Assembly (NCBI GenBank): GCA_046347015.1
Contig: JAXMHA010000005.1
Location: 62,001-126,000, forward strand
Length of the DNA: 64,000 nt
Source: Dokdonella_A sp046347015
GTDB taxonomy: Bacteria; Pseudomonadota; Gammaproteobacteria; Xanthomonadales; Rhodanobacteraceae
Direction of reading: 5' to 3'
The first letter of the stretch is position 1, and the number at the start of each line of letters is the position of its first letter. This document shows, piece after piece, positions 8,785 through 16,412 of the stretch. A program made the translations under genes and the position numbers. Below the pieces are notes generated by a model. That model saw nothing but the letters and a program-made list of their open reading frames with translations, was not told the DNA's origin and did no database searches.

Positions 8785-9165
8785 TCAGGCCGCCTGTGGC
8801 GGAATCGTCTGCCGGGTGTGCGTCAGGTGGTTCCGGCGGTCGACGTAGACGAGCTGCGGTTTGTGCGACCGGGCCTCCGCGGAATCGTACACGGCATATG
8901 CACAAATGATGACGACGTCGCCCGGCTGGGCCCGGTGGGCCGCCGCGCCGTTCACCGAGATGACGCCCGAACCGTCCTCGGCGCGGATCGCATAGGTCGA
9001 AAAACGCTCGCCATTGTTGACGTTGTAGATGTGGATCTGCTCGTACTCGCGGATCCCGGACGTGTCGAGCAACAGCCCGTCGATCGCACAGGACCCCTCG
9101 TAGTGAAGTTCCGCGTGCGTGACGGTTGCCCGGTGGATCTTCGCCTTGAGCATGTTCAACTGCAT
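8785..9165 (-). CDS. panD: Aspartate 1-decarboxylase PanD
   Basis: PanD makes beta-alanine from L-aspartate for pantothenate synthesis. It is made as a proenzyme that cleaves itself to create a pyruvoyl cofactor; the cleavage site is visible as H-Y-E-G-S-C-A-I-D at about residues 21-29, between G and S. The 126-residue length matches the family. The start ATG 9165 is set by alignment with known PanD proteins (M-L-x-A-K-I-H-R-A-x-V-T-H). A terminator separates it from panC, so it appears to be transcribed alone. Confidence 0.96.
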   Translation of the reverse strand: MQLNMLKAKIHRATVTHAELHYEGSCAIDGLLLDTSGIREYEQIHIYNVNNGERFSTYAIRAEDGSGVISVNGAAAHRAQPGDVVIICAYAVYDSAEARSHKPQLVYVDRRNHLTHTRQTIPPQAA

Positions 9166-9179
9166 GATCGACTCGTGTT

Positions 9180-9198
9180 GCACCTGCGAGACAGGTGC
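9180..9198 (-). promoter_or_regulatory. Inverted repeat in the panD leader
   Basis: A perfect seven-base inverted repeat, GCACCTG-cgaga-CAGGTGC, ends 14 bases before the panD start. A TATTAT box, a possible -10 element on the minus strand, lies at 9200-9205, which would place the repeat at the start of the mRNA. It could be an operator or a leader stem-loop close to the ribosome-binding site. No good -35 element is seen at normal spacing. Confidence 0.45.
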
Positions 9199-9294
9199 GA
9201 TAATAGCAAGGAAGCCACGATGCTGCCCTGCAACATCGGCCTGCCAGTAGTGTCGCGAATGCAACCTTCTGAAAACCAAGCCGAAACGACGGCC

Positions 9295-9329
9295 AAAAAA
9301 AACCCTCGCCACTGTCGTGTGCGAGGGTT
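9295..9329 (-). terminator. Rho-independent terminator after panC
   Basis: On the minus strand a nine-base perfect stem (AACCCTCGC paired with GCGAGGGTT) is followed directly by a run of eight T. It lies about 150 bases past the panC stop and ends the pcnB-folK-panB-panC transcript before panD. Confidence 0.88.
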
Positions 9330-9475
9330 CTCAATCGGAGTGACGATTACCTAACAATGCGCCCTGCTGCCAAAAGAGCATCGAGTGTTGCGAAAACCCC
9401 TATGGCAGTGACGACAATACCACAAATCACGGGGCATGCAACAGAGGCCGCTGCCCTTGGCATTCACGGCCCCCG

Positions 9476-10330
9476 TCACGGGCCGATGAAGAGATTGTCA
9501 ATCAGTCGAGTTCGGCCCAGGCGCGCCGCAATGAGTGCGACCAGACCTTCGCGTTGATCCGGTGACGGAACTCCGAGGTCGTCACGTCGGCGCGCGACTG
9601 CGTAGTCGGGTTCAAAGCCCGAGTCACGCAGGCGAGCGAGCGCTTCGGCTTCGATCGCCGGGAACGGGGCACCCGCCCGCACGGCGGCTGCCATCGCGCC
9701 GAGCGTCGCATGGATCACACCCGCGCGGACCCTCTCGGAAGCGTCGAGGTACTGGTTCCGTGAACTTAGGGCGAGACCATCCGGCTCCCGCACGGTCGGC
9801 GCGCCAATGAGTTCGACCGGGAACGCCAGATCCCGCACCATGCGGTTGACAACGAGCCATTGCTGGAAATCCTTGAGGCCGAAGACCGCGATGTCCGGCT
9901 CGACGAGATGGAACAGCTTCGCCACCACCGTCGCGACACCATCGAAATGCCCAGGCCGATGCACGCCTTCGAGGATTTCGGAGAGTTCCGGCACGTGGAC
10001 CCGTACCGTCCGCTCGGGACCGAGCGGATAGATCGTCGCGACGTCGGGCAGGAACAACAGGGAACATCCGTGCGCGGCCAGCCCCGCGGCGTCCGCCTCC
10101 GGCGTCCGCGGATACCGGGCAAAATCCTCGCCGTGTCCGAACTGGGTCGGGTTGACGAACACACTCGCAACGACGCAGTCGGCGTGCCGTTGGGCGAGGT
10201 CGATCAGCGAAAAGTGACCGGCGTGCAGGTTGCCGAGCGTCGGCACGAAGGCGATCCTTCGATGCGACTGCCGTTCGGCGCGAACGAACCCGCGCAGCTC
10301 GTCGGCTGCCCTGACCGTTTGCAGCGTCAC
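9476..10330 (-). CDS. panC: Pantothenate synthetase PanC
   Basis: PanC joins pantoate and beta-alanine using ATP, by way of a pantoyl-adenylate. The 284-residue protein has the nucleotidyltransferase signature VPTLGNLHAGHFSL (about 29-42; usually M-G-x-L-H-x-G-H), FVNPTQFG, the PGHFDGVATVVAKLF segment, FGLKDFQQW and the KMSKS-like loop DGLALSSRNQYL near residue 183. The start overlaps the panB stop by four bases (ATGA). The second step of the same pathway lies directly upstream. Confidence 0.97.
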   Translation of the reverse strand: MTLQTVRAADELRGFVRAERQSHRRIAFVPTLGNLHAGHFSLIDLAQRHADCVVASVFVNPTQFGHGEDFARYPRTPEADAAGLAAHGCSLLFLPDVATIYPLGPERTVRVHVPELSEILEGVHRPGHFDGVATVVAKLFHLVEPDIAVFGLKDFQQWLVVNRMVRDLAFPVELIGAPTVREPDGLALSSRNQYLDASERVRAGVIHATLGAMAAAVRAGAPFPAIEAEALARLRDSGFEPDYAVARRRDDLGVPSPDQREGLVALIAARLGRTRLIDNLFIGP

Positions 10331-11148
10331 GACGCGTAGCTGTGCTCGGGGCCGGGGAATTCACCGCCACGCACGGCTGCCACGTAGTTCGACAGCGCCT
10401 GCACGACCGATCCGGTACCGGCGAGGAAGTCCTTGCTGAAGCGCGGGCGCCTGCCGGGCGTGACACCCAGCAGGTCGTAGAGGACCAGGACTTGGCCATC
10501 GCAACGCGGACCGGCGCCGATGCCGATGACGGGAATGGCGAGGTGCCCGGTGATTTCGGCGGCGAGCGGGTCCGGCACGCATTCGAGTACCAGCAGGTCC
10601 GCGCCGGCCGCCGCGACCGCACGGGCATCCTCGCGCAGCCGATTGGCTTCGTCCGCGTCCCGGCCACGGACGCGGTAGCCGCCGAACTTGTGTACCGACT
10701 GCGGCGTCAGGCCGAGATGCGCGCAGACCGGGATCCCCGACTCGGCGAGCGACGCGATCGACTCGCAAACGCGCCCCGCCCCTTCGACCTTGACCATCGC
10801 GGCACCGCCCTCCGCCATCAAACGGCCCGCTGAAGCAAGGGCCGTCGACACGTCGCGAAAGCTCAGGAACGGCATGTCCGCGATCAGCAGCGCGCGTCCG
10901 AGCCCGCGGCCGACGCATTGGCTGTGGTAGACAATGTCCTCGATCGTGACCGGGAGCGTGCTCGGCCGGCCCTGCACGACCATTCCGAGCGAATCGCCAA
11001 CCAGCACGGCATCGACTCCGGCGGCGTCGGCCTGCGCCGCGAAACTGGCGTCGTACGCCGTCACCATCGCGATCTTCTGCCGCGACGCCTTCATCGCCGC
11101 GAGCGTACGGACGGTAACCGGGTTCGTCGACGTCGCGCTCGTGTTCAT
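10327..11148 (-). CDS. panB: 3-methyl-2-oxobutanoate hydroxymethyltransferase PanB
   Basis: PanB makes ketopantoate from 2-ketoisovalerate and methylenetetrahydrofolate. The protein has 273 residues with the family motifs MVTAYDASFA, the magnesium-binding VGDSLGMVVQG, and the SESG-like and HLGLTPQSVHKFGGYRVRGR segments. The start ATG 11148 has GAGGG six bases upstream; a longer in-frame start would run into folK. It is 22 bases downstream of folK and coupled to panC. Confidence 0.97.
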   Translation of the reverse strand: MNTSATSTNPVTVRTLAAMKASRQKIAMVTAYDASFAAQADAAGVDAVLVGDSLGMVVQGRPSTLPVTIEDIVYHSQCVGRGLGRALLIADMPFLSFRDVSTALASAGRLMAEGGAAMVKVEGAGRVCESIASLAESGIPVCAHLGLTPQSVHKFGGYRVRGRDADEANRLREDARAVAAAGADLLVLECVPDPLAAEITGHLAIPVIGIGAGPRCDGQVLVLYDLLGVTPGRRPRFSKDFLAGTGSVVQALSNYVAAVRGGEFPGPEHSYAS

Positions 11149-11170
11149 GCGGAGCCCTCGGGGAACGGCA

Positions 11171-11689
11171 TTATCGACTCGGTGCCGGCATTTCTCCAAG
11201 ACGACGGCAACCGTCCCGGCCGACGCGCTCGAGCAACGACAGCGGCGTCGCTCCGCCCGGCAACTCCAGGTCCGGAGCGAGGTCGGCCAGCGGCATCAGC
11301 ACGAACACGCGTTCGGTCAACCGCGGATGCGGCACCTTGAGTCCCTGCTCGCGCACGCGACGCGTGCCGTGCAGCAGCAAGTCGAGATCGAGCGTGCGCG
11401 GACCCCAGCGATCGCCGCTGCGGCGTCGCCCGTGCCGCTCTTCGATCGCCAGCAGAAGCTCGAGCAACGCCCGCGGGGGCCGCGACGTGTCGAACGCGGC
11501 GACGGCGTTGATGAAGTCCGGCTGGCCATCACGCCCCCACGGACGGCTGACATAGAGAGGCGAGACGACGAAATCATTGGCGTCCGGCAACGACGCCAAT
11601 TCTTCGATGGCTCGCCGCACCTGCCGTTCGGGATCTTCGAGATTCGATCCGATGCCGACGAACACGCGTTCGGGAAGGATGGCGCTCAC
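11171..11689 (-). CDS. folK: 2-amino-4-hydroxy-6-hydroxymethyldihydropteridine diphosphokinase FolK
   Basis: FolK transfers pyrophosphate from ATP to the pterin precursor of folate. The 172-residue protein shows the HPPK motifs: GIGSNLEDPERQV (about 12-24), the substrate loop Y-V-S-R-P-W-G, RWGPRTLDLDLLL (about 94-106) with the magnesium-binding D-x-D, and VPHPRL. Its start overlaps the pcnB stop by four bases. Confidence 0.96.
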   Translation of the reverse strand: MSAILPERVFVGIGSNLEDPERQVRRAIEELASLPDANDFVVSPLYVSRPWGRDGQPDFINAVAAFDTSRPPRALLELLLAIEERHGRRRSGDRWGPRTLDLDLLLHGTRRVREQGLKVPHPRLTERVFVLMPLADLAPDLELPGGATPLSLLERVGRDGCRRLGEMPAPSR

Positions 11690-13017
11690 TCCGGAGCGGT
11701 CTTCGCTGCAGCCTTCCCGCCACGCCGCCGACGTCGGCGCCTGCGCACGGAACGTGGAGGTGCCGGCGGTTGATCTGGGCCGTTCGCGAGTTCAGCCACG
11801 CGGCGAGCCAGTCCTTCCCGATCGAGCGACTGCACCTCCGTCCACCATTGTGCGCAACCGGACAGGGCCGGCTCGGCCTGCGCGCGCAGCACCAGAAAGT
11901 CGTAGGCCGCCCGAAATCTCGGATTCGCGAGCAGTCGCATGACGCGCCGGCGCGGCCGCTGCTCGAGGACCGGTTGCAGGGCCCAGATTTCCTCGACGAT
12001 GAGCGTGAAGCGCCGCGGAACCGCGACATGCGTCCGCTGTTCGGCAAGCACCCGTTCCGCCGCCGCGGCAAACGCCATCTCGCTGTCCGTGCCGGCGCTG
12101 GTGCGGTCGTCAATGCCGAGCTGGACGGCGTCCCACAACAGCGCCGCAAACAGGAATGCTGGCGTCACCGGCTTGCCGTCACGGATGCGTTCGTCGGTGC
12201 TGGCAAGTGCGCCTTCGATCAATACGCGGCACGCTTCGGCGCGCGCGCCCTCGAGTGCGCGCGCGGCACCCGGGTAAACGTGCCGCAGCAGGCCGCACTC
12301 GCGCAGCGCGCGGAAACTGGCCTGGCCGTGCCCGGTCAGAAACATCTTCAGTGATTCGTCGAACAGGCGCGCTGGCGCTGCTTCGGCGAGCAACGGACCC
12401 AGCGCGGCGAATGGCGCGGACGTGGCCGGGTCGATCCTGAACCCGAGTTTCGCCGAGAGCCGCACCGCACGCAGCATCCGTACCGGGTCCTCCCGATAGC
12501 GCTGCTCCGGATTTCCGATCAACCGCAACCGGTGCTGCTGCAGGTCCTCGATGCCACCGACATAATCGCGCACGCTGAAGTCGGCGATGTCGTAGTAGAG
12601 CGCATTGACCGTGAAATCCCGGCGCAATGCGTCCTCTTCGATCGTTCCATACACGTTGTCGCGCACCAGCCGACCGTCGACCATGTGCCGCCCGCCGCTG
12701 CCATCGTCCGCTCCGGAACGGAACGTCGCCACTTCGACGGTCTCGCGTCCGAACACGACATGCGCGAGGCGGAACCGCCGGCCGATCAACCGGCAGTTGC
12801 GGAAGAGCGAACGGACCTGCTCCGGCGTCGCATCCGTGGCTACGTCGAAGTCCTTGGGGTGGCCACCCAGCATCAGGTCCCGCACGGCACCGCCGACCAG
12901 GAACGCCTGGAATCCCGCATCATGGAGGCGGGTCAGCACGCGCAGCGCACCGATTGAAATATTCTTGCGCGAGACCGGATGATCGGCGCGCGCGACGCGG
13001 CGGAAGGTGGCGGTCAC
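11686..13017 (-). CDS. pcnB: Poly(A) polymerase I PcnB
   Basis: PcnB adds poly(A) tails to RNA 3' ends, promoting decay. The 443-residue protein (E. coli has 465) starts like its relatives with H-P-V-S-R-K-N-I-S, followed by the nucleotidyltransferase signature FLVGGAVRDLMLGGHPKDFDVATDA, N-C-R-L-I-G-R-R-F-R-L-A-H and R-D-F-T-V-N-A-L-Y-Y. The C-terminal tail is a run of arginines typical of RNA-binding tails in this family. GTG 13017 is taken as the start because homology begins within ten residues and the frame upstream runs over the tRNA promoter. It heads the pcnB-folK-panB-panC operon. Confidence 0.94.
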   Translation of the reverse strand: MTATFRRVARADHPVSRKNISIGALRVLTRLHDAGFQAFLVGGAVRDLMLGGHPKDFDVATDATPEQVRSLFRNCRLIGRRFRLAHVVFGRETVEVATFRSGADDGSGGRHMVDGRLVRDNVYGTIEEDALRRDFTVNALYYDIADFSVRDYVGGIEDLQQHRLRLIGNPEQRYREDPVRMLRAVRLSAKLGFRIDPATSAPFAALGPLLAEAAPARLFDESLKMFLTGHGQASFRALRECGLLRHVYPGAARALEGARAEACRVLIEGALASTDERIRDGKPVTPAFLFAALLWDAVQLGIDDRTSAGTDSEMAFAAAAERVLAEQRTHVAVPRRFTLIVEEIWALQPVLEQRPRRRVMRLLANPRFRAAYDFLVLRAQAEPALSGCAQWWTEVQSLDREGLARRVAELANGPDQPPAPPRSVRRRRRRRRGGKAAAKTAPE

Positions 13018-13057
13018 GCGCCGGGCATCCACCGCGGGATTCCGCGCGTGGCTTCGA

Positions 13058-13085
13058 TTGTCGCGTCCCCCGCTTCCGTTATACT
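13058..13085 (+). promoter_or_regulatory. Sigma-70 promoter of tRNA-Glu
   Basis: TTGTCG at 13058-13063 and TATACT at 13080-13085 are separated by 16 bases. The stretch after the -10 box is GC-rich (ttccggcccg), as in stable-RNA promoters under stringent control. The tRNA starts 30 bases downstream of the -10 box. Confidence 0.75.
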
Positions 13086-13115
13086 TTCCGGCCCGTCGCA
13101 CCTGCCAGTCAGCCC

Positions 13116-13191
13116 GCTCCCTTCGTCTAGCGGTCCAGGACGTCGCCCTCTCAAGGCGAAAACACGAGTTCGATTCTCGTAGGGAGCGCCA
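13116..13191 (+). tRNA. tRNA-Glu (anticodon CTC)
   Basis: The 76-base sequence folds as a complete cloverleaf: acceptor GCTCCCT paired with AGGGAGC, anticodon stem TCGCC/GGCGA with loop CTCTCAA, T-loop TTCGATT, and an encoded CCA end at 13189-13191. The anticodon at 13150-13152 is CTC, reading GAG. This is the less common glutamate isoacceptor; a TTC isoacceptor must exist elsewhere. No terminator is visible before fdxA, which begins 43 bases later. Confidence 0.97.
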
Positions 13192-13233
13192 GGCCGCGAC
13201 CGATCGCGCCGCACACGCCCGCCAGCCAGAACC

Positions 13234-13557
13234 ATGCCGTTTGCCGTCACCGAGAATTGCATCAAGTGCAAGTACACCGATTGCGTGGAAGTGTGCCCGG
13301 TCGACTGCTTCCATGAGGGGCCGAACTTCCTGGTGATCGATCCCGACGAATGCATCGACTGTACGCTGTGCGAGCCGGAATGCCCGGCCCACGCGATCTT
13401 CCCGGACGACAGCGTTCCGGCGGGACATGAAGGTTTCATTGCGCTCAATGCCGAACTGGCGAAGATCTGGCCGGTCATCACCGCGCGCAAGGATGCGCCG
13501 GCCGACGCCACCGAATGGGACGGCAAACCGGACAAGACCCGGCTGCTGCAACGCTGA
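13234..13557 (+). CDS. fdxA: Seven-iron ferredoxin FdxA
   Basis: A 107-residue ferredoxin of the [3Fe-4S]/[4Fe-4S] type. Cluster ligands are seen in CIKCKYTDCVEVCPVDC (about 9-25) and C-I-D-C-T-L-C-E-P-E-C-P (about 40-51), followed by the long C-terminal extension ending near W-D-G-K-P-D-K that typifies this family. It acts as a cytoplasmic electron carrier; the specific partner is not known. It may be co-transcribed with the tRNA upstream. Confidence 0.95.
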   Translation: MPFAVTENCIKCKYTDCVEVCPVDCFHEGPNFLVIDPDECIDCTLCEPECPAHAIFPDDSVPAGHEGFIALNAELAKIWPVITARKDAPADATEWDGKPDKTRLLQR

Positions 13558-13602
13558 TTTCCCTCATTGCGCGGCGCCGGCGCAGCGCACTGCCCGGGTG
13601 CT

Positions 13603-14280
13603 TCACGACAGGCGTTGCCGGAGTGCCGCCACGACATTCCGCGCTGCCGCGTTGGCGGCATCGGATCCGTCCCCTTGCACGCTCACGCGCGAGGCGCTGC
13701 CATCGGCAGCGACGCGGACGATCAGATGCACCGACACTTGGGCCTTGCGGCCGGCCAGACCAAGCGTGACGATGCGTTTGAACAAGCCCGGTTTCTGCGC
13801 CACCTCGCCCGTAGTCTCGATGGCGTAGCTGCGCTCGGCGGGGTCGCGTGAAAGAACCTTGGCGACACCCGACCGTTCGAGTGCGTAGCCGACGCGCGTA
13901 TAGGTACTGTCCGGGGTATCGACGACCCGCAATCCGTCCCCGGAAACCGTGACGTCGGGGCCAGTCGGCGGCGGGGCCGCAGCCGTTACCCGGGATGAAC
14001 CTGCCGGCGCTGGCGCAGGACTCGAAGCCGACGCGCCCCCTGGCGGCGGCACCGTCGTGGCGGCCGGCGCGCCCGTCGACCCGGTGCCGGGGGCCGGAAT
14101 CGCAAGCGCTCCACTCGTATCCGGATGATCGAGGCCGGGCGGGACTTCGAGAGGATGCTCCTGCACGCTCTGCCGGTACGCATTCTCGTCGCGCCCGAAG
14201 TGGCGATGGAGGAAGTCGCAGCCCGTCAGGACGAGAGCCGCGATGAGGGCGGTGGCGAGTACCGGGGCGTTCCGTCTCAC
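13603..14280 (-). CDS. bamC: Outer membrane lipoprotein BamC (NlpB/DapX)
   Basis: A 225-residue lipoprotein with the lipobox L-V-L-T-G-C at about residues 15-20. A low-complexity Pro/Ala/Ser region follows (about 50-105), then a C-terminal domain with T-Y-T-R-V-G-Y-A-L-E-R-S that resembles the helix-grip domain of BamC. BamC is an accessory part of the beta-barrel assembly machine. Sequence similarity is modest, but the position directly after dapA repeats the dapA-bamC pair of enterobacteria and supports the call. The start is a GTG at 14280. Confidence 0.8.
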   Translation of the reverse strand: MRRNAPVLATALIAALVLTGCDFLHRHFGRDENAYRQSVQEHPLEVPPGLDHPDTSGALAIPAPGTGSTGAPAATTVPPPGGASASSPAPAPAGSSRVTAAAPPPTGPDVTVSGDGLRVVDTPDSTYTRVGYALERSGVAKVLSRDPAERSYAIETTGEVAQKPGLFKRIVTLGLAGRKAQVSVHLIVRVAADGSASRVSVQGDGSDAANAAARNVVAALRQRLS

Positions 14281-14339
14281 TGTGGGTGTTCCCGTCGAGG
14301 TTGTGGGCCGATCCGGTCGATTGTCCGGAGCCGCGTAGT

Positions 14340-15245
14340 CTACCCGGCTGCGCGTGCCGGTTCGACTGGTGCCAGTGAACGGAGCAGGGCATGCCCTGCG
14401 TCGTGGTATCCGGCCGACAACGCGACCAGCGGCAAGCGCATCCGGTCGGAACCAATGCCGAGCTGCGCCAGGCACCACTTGACGGGCGTCGGATTCGGCT
14501 CGACGCCGAGGAACGCGTACAGTGCCCGCAGTTCCGAGTCGATCCGACCGGCAGTTTCCCGATCCCCGGCACGGCACGCGGCGGCCAGCGCCGCCATCCG
14601 CCACGGCACGACATTGGACGCAACCGATACGACGCCGTCGGCACCCGCCAGCATCGACTGCATCGCGCTGGGGTCATCGCCGGACAGGATCGCGAACCGA
14701 TCGTCACGCAGCGAAACCAATGCCGCGACGCGGGCGGGATCGGCAACGGCTTCCTTGACGCCGATGATGCCGGAATGGGCTGCAAGCCGCGCCACGGTCT
14801 CCGGCGCAATGTCACATCCCGTACGCGACGGAATGTTGTACAGCACGACTGGCAGGCCACCTTTGTCGGCCACCCGGTCAAAATGACGGAACAGGCCCTC
14901 CTGGGTCGGCCGGACGTAGGGCGGGCCGGAAACCAGGGCGACATCGGCCCCTGCGTCTCGCGCCCGACGTGTCTGGGCGACGGTCGCCGCTGTTCCCGAC
15001 CGGCCCGTGCCGACAAGGACCGGCACCCGGCCCACCGCGCGCTCGACCGCGAACTCGACCAGTCGAACGAACTCGTCCTCGTCCAGCATTGCCGCTTCGC
15101 CGGTCGAGCCGGCAACACAGAGGGCAGAGGTACCACCGGCAATCTGCGAGTCGACCAACCGGCCGAATGCAGCGAAGTCAACGGCGTCGTCGGCGACGCC
15201 GAAGGGTGTCGCGAGAGCGCAAATGGCACCGGAAAGAGTCGACAC
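14340..15245 (-). CDS. dapA: 4-hydroxy-tetrahydrodipicolinate synthase DapA
   Basis: DapA condenses pyruvate with aspartate semialdehyde in lysine and meso-diaminopimelate synthesis. The 301-residue protein has A-L-A-T-P-F, the catalytic tyrosine in LYNIPSRTGCDI, and the Schiff-base lysine in I-I-G-V-K-E-A. The usual G-T-T-G-E-S reads GSTGEA here, keeping one of the two threonines. Because of this variation a related pyruvate aldolase cannot be fully excluded, but the bamC neighbour favours DapA. No ATG fits; GTG 15245 is the only good start. It is divergent from gcvR. Confidence 0.88.
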   Translation of the reverse strand: MSTLSGAICALATPFGVADDAVDFAAFGRLVDSQIAGGTSALCVAGSTGEAAMLDEDEFVRLVEFAVERAVGRVPVLVGTGRSGTAATVAQTRRARDAGADVALVSGPPYVRPTQEGLFRHFDRVADKGGLPVVLYNIPSRTGCDIAPETVARLAAHSGIIGVKEAVADPARVAALVSLRDDRFAILSGDDPSAMQSMLAGADGVVSVASNVVPWRMAALAAACRAGDRETAGRIDSELRALYAFLGVEPNPTPVKWCLAQLGIGSDRMRLPLVALSAGYHDAGHALLRSLAPVEPARAAG

Positions 15246-15280
15246 CGGAGGGACACTGTGAAGCAGTCCCGTGATGTTAC

Positions 15281-15310
15281 TTGCGGGCGCCCGCGAGTGG
15301 CAAGTATTCT
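15281..15310 (+). promoter_or_regulatory. Candidate promoter of gcvR-bcp-phoH
   Basis: TTGCGG at 15281-15286 and TATTCT at 15305-15310 are spaced by 18 bases; transcription would start near 15317, just upstream of the gcvR start. It lies in the 90-base gap divergent from dapA. Confidence 0.5.
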
Positions 15311-15333
15311 GCGATCGTGGCTCCGCGCCACGC

Positions 15334-15945
15334 ATGGACATCCCGGGGATGACGCGCATCGTGAAGCAGGGGTCCCGACCAGCGTCCGCCGGCACTGCGC
15401 AGCGTCCCGCCGCGAATGAGAACTTTCTCCTCATCAGTGCGTTCGCCGAAGCGACCCATCCGTTGTTGACCACGCTCACCAAGCGGATCACGGAGTGTGG
15501 TTGCAACGCGATCGAGGCACGGGCTTCCGCGCTCGGTGGGGACATCGGCGTGGTGGCCCTCGCGCAGGGACCGTGGGATGCGATCGCCAAGCTCGAGAAT
15601 GCGCTCGCCCGTTTCGAACGGGAGGACGGTGTCCGCCTGACGCATTTCCGCACCGGTCCGAAGCCGCAACGTTCGGAACTGCTGCCCTACGTCGTCGAGG
15701 TCATCGCCGCCGACAAGCCCGGCATGCTGTTCCAGATCGCCGATTTCTTCGATCGTCAGGGCATCGTGATCGAGCAGCTGACGTCGACCCGCTACCGGGC
15801 AATGCAGACCGGCGCCGAGATGTTTTCGGCGCAGGTGACGATCGGCATCCCGTCGTCGATGCACATCGCCGCGCTGCGCGACGAGTTCCTCGAGTTCTGC
15901 GATGGACTCAACCTCGACGCGATCATGGATCCGATGAAGTTCTGA
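15334..15945 (+). CDS. gcvR: GcvR-like two-ACT-domain regulator
   Basis: A 203-residue protein with two ACT domains: one at about 28-100 (F-L-L-I-S-A-F-A...L-L-T-T-L-T-K-R-I-T-E-C-G-C-N) and one at about 115-195 (Y-V-V-E-V-I-A-A-D-K-P-G-M-L-F-Q-I-A). This matches GcvR, which binds GcvA and represses the glycine cleavage genes, and the adjacent bcp copies the E. coli gcvR-bcp order. The start may instead be the ATG at 15349; neither has a strong ribosome-binding site. The stop overlaps the bcp start. Confidence 0.9.
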   Translation: MDIPGMTRIVKQGSRPASAGTAQRPAANENFLLISAFAEATHPLLTTLTKRITECGCNAIEARASALGGDIGVVALAQGPWDAIAKLENALARFEREDGVRLTHFRTGPKPQRSELLPYVVEVIAADKPGMLFQIADFFDRQGIVIEQLTSTRYRAMQTGAEMFSAQVTIGIPSSMHIAALRDEFLEFCDGLNLDAIMDPMKF

Positions 15946-16412
15946 TGATGGCGATCGCGATCGGCCGAAAGGTTCCGGACCTTGCCGGCGTCCTGGCGGA
16001 TGCCACGACGCTCTCCCTTGGCGACCTTGCCGGACATCCCGCCGTCGTCTACTTCTACCCGAAGGACAACACCACCGGTTGCACCAGGGAAGCACTGGAC
16101 TTCCGCGACCTGTGGCCGCGGTTCCGCAAGTTGAAATGCGCCGTCGTCGGCGTATCGCGCGACTCGCCCGCTTCCCACGCCCGCTTCGCCGCGAAGCACG
16201 AGCTGCCGTTCCCGCTCGTCGCCGATGTCGACGAAACGTGGTGCCGCGCATTCGGCGTGATTGGCGAAAAGACGCTCTACGGACGCCGATTCACCGGCGT
16301 CATCCGTTCCACGTTCCTGCTGGACGGCCAACGCGTGCTGCGCGCCGAATGGCGCGGCGTCAAGGTTGCCGGCCACGCCGCGGCCGTACTCGAGCGCGCC
16401 GCGCAACCGTGA
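15945..16412 (+). CDS. bcp: Thioredoxin-dependent peroxiredoxin (Bcp/PrxQ)
   Basis: A 155-residue peroxiredoxin that reduces hydrogen peroxide and organic peroxides. The peroxidatic cysteine is in Y-P-K-D-N-T-T-G-C-T-R-E-A near residue 46, and the catalytic arginine is in the segment RSTFLLD. The nearby resolving cysteine of E. coli Bcp (five residues on) is replaced (T-R-E-A-L), so the enzyme is of the one-Cys kind or uses a distant cysteine. The start overlaps the gcvR stop (TGATG) and a second ATG follows at once. Confidence 0.95.
   Translation: MMAIAIGRKVPDLAGVLADATTLSLGDLAGHPAVVYFYPKDNTTGCTREALDFRDLWPRFRKLKCAVVGVSRDSPASHARFAAKHELPFPLVADVDETWCRAFGVIGEKTLYGRRFTGVIRSTFLLDGQRVLRAEWRGVKVAGHAAAVLERAAQP

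Noticed and set aside
10327..13017. Leucine or pantothenate attenuator before pcnB
   Set aside because: No leader peptide or alternative hairpins are visible, and the gap to the tRNA promoter is only about 40 bases.
13018..13551. Extension of the pcnB frame upstream to 13551
   Set aside because: It would run antisense through tRNA-Glu and fdxA; PcnB homology begins just after 13017.
15246..15333. A glycine riboswitch ahead of gcvR
   Set aside because: The 90-base gap is too short and shows no tandem aptamer; only a promoter is seen.
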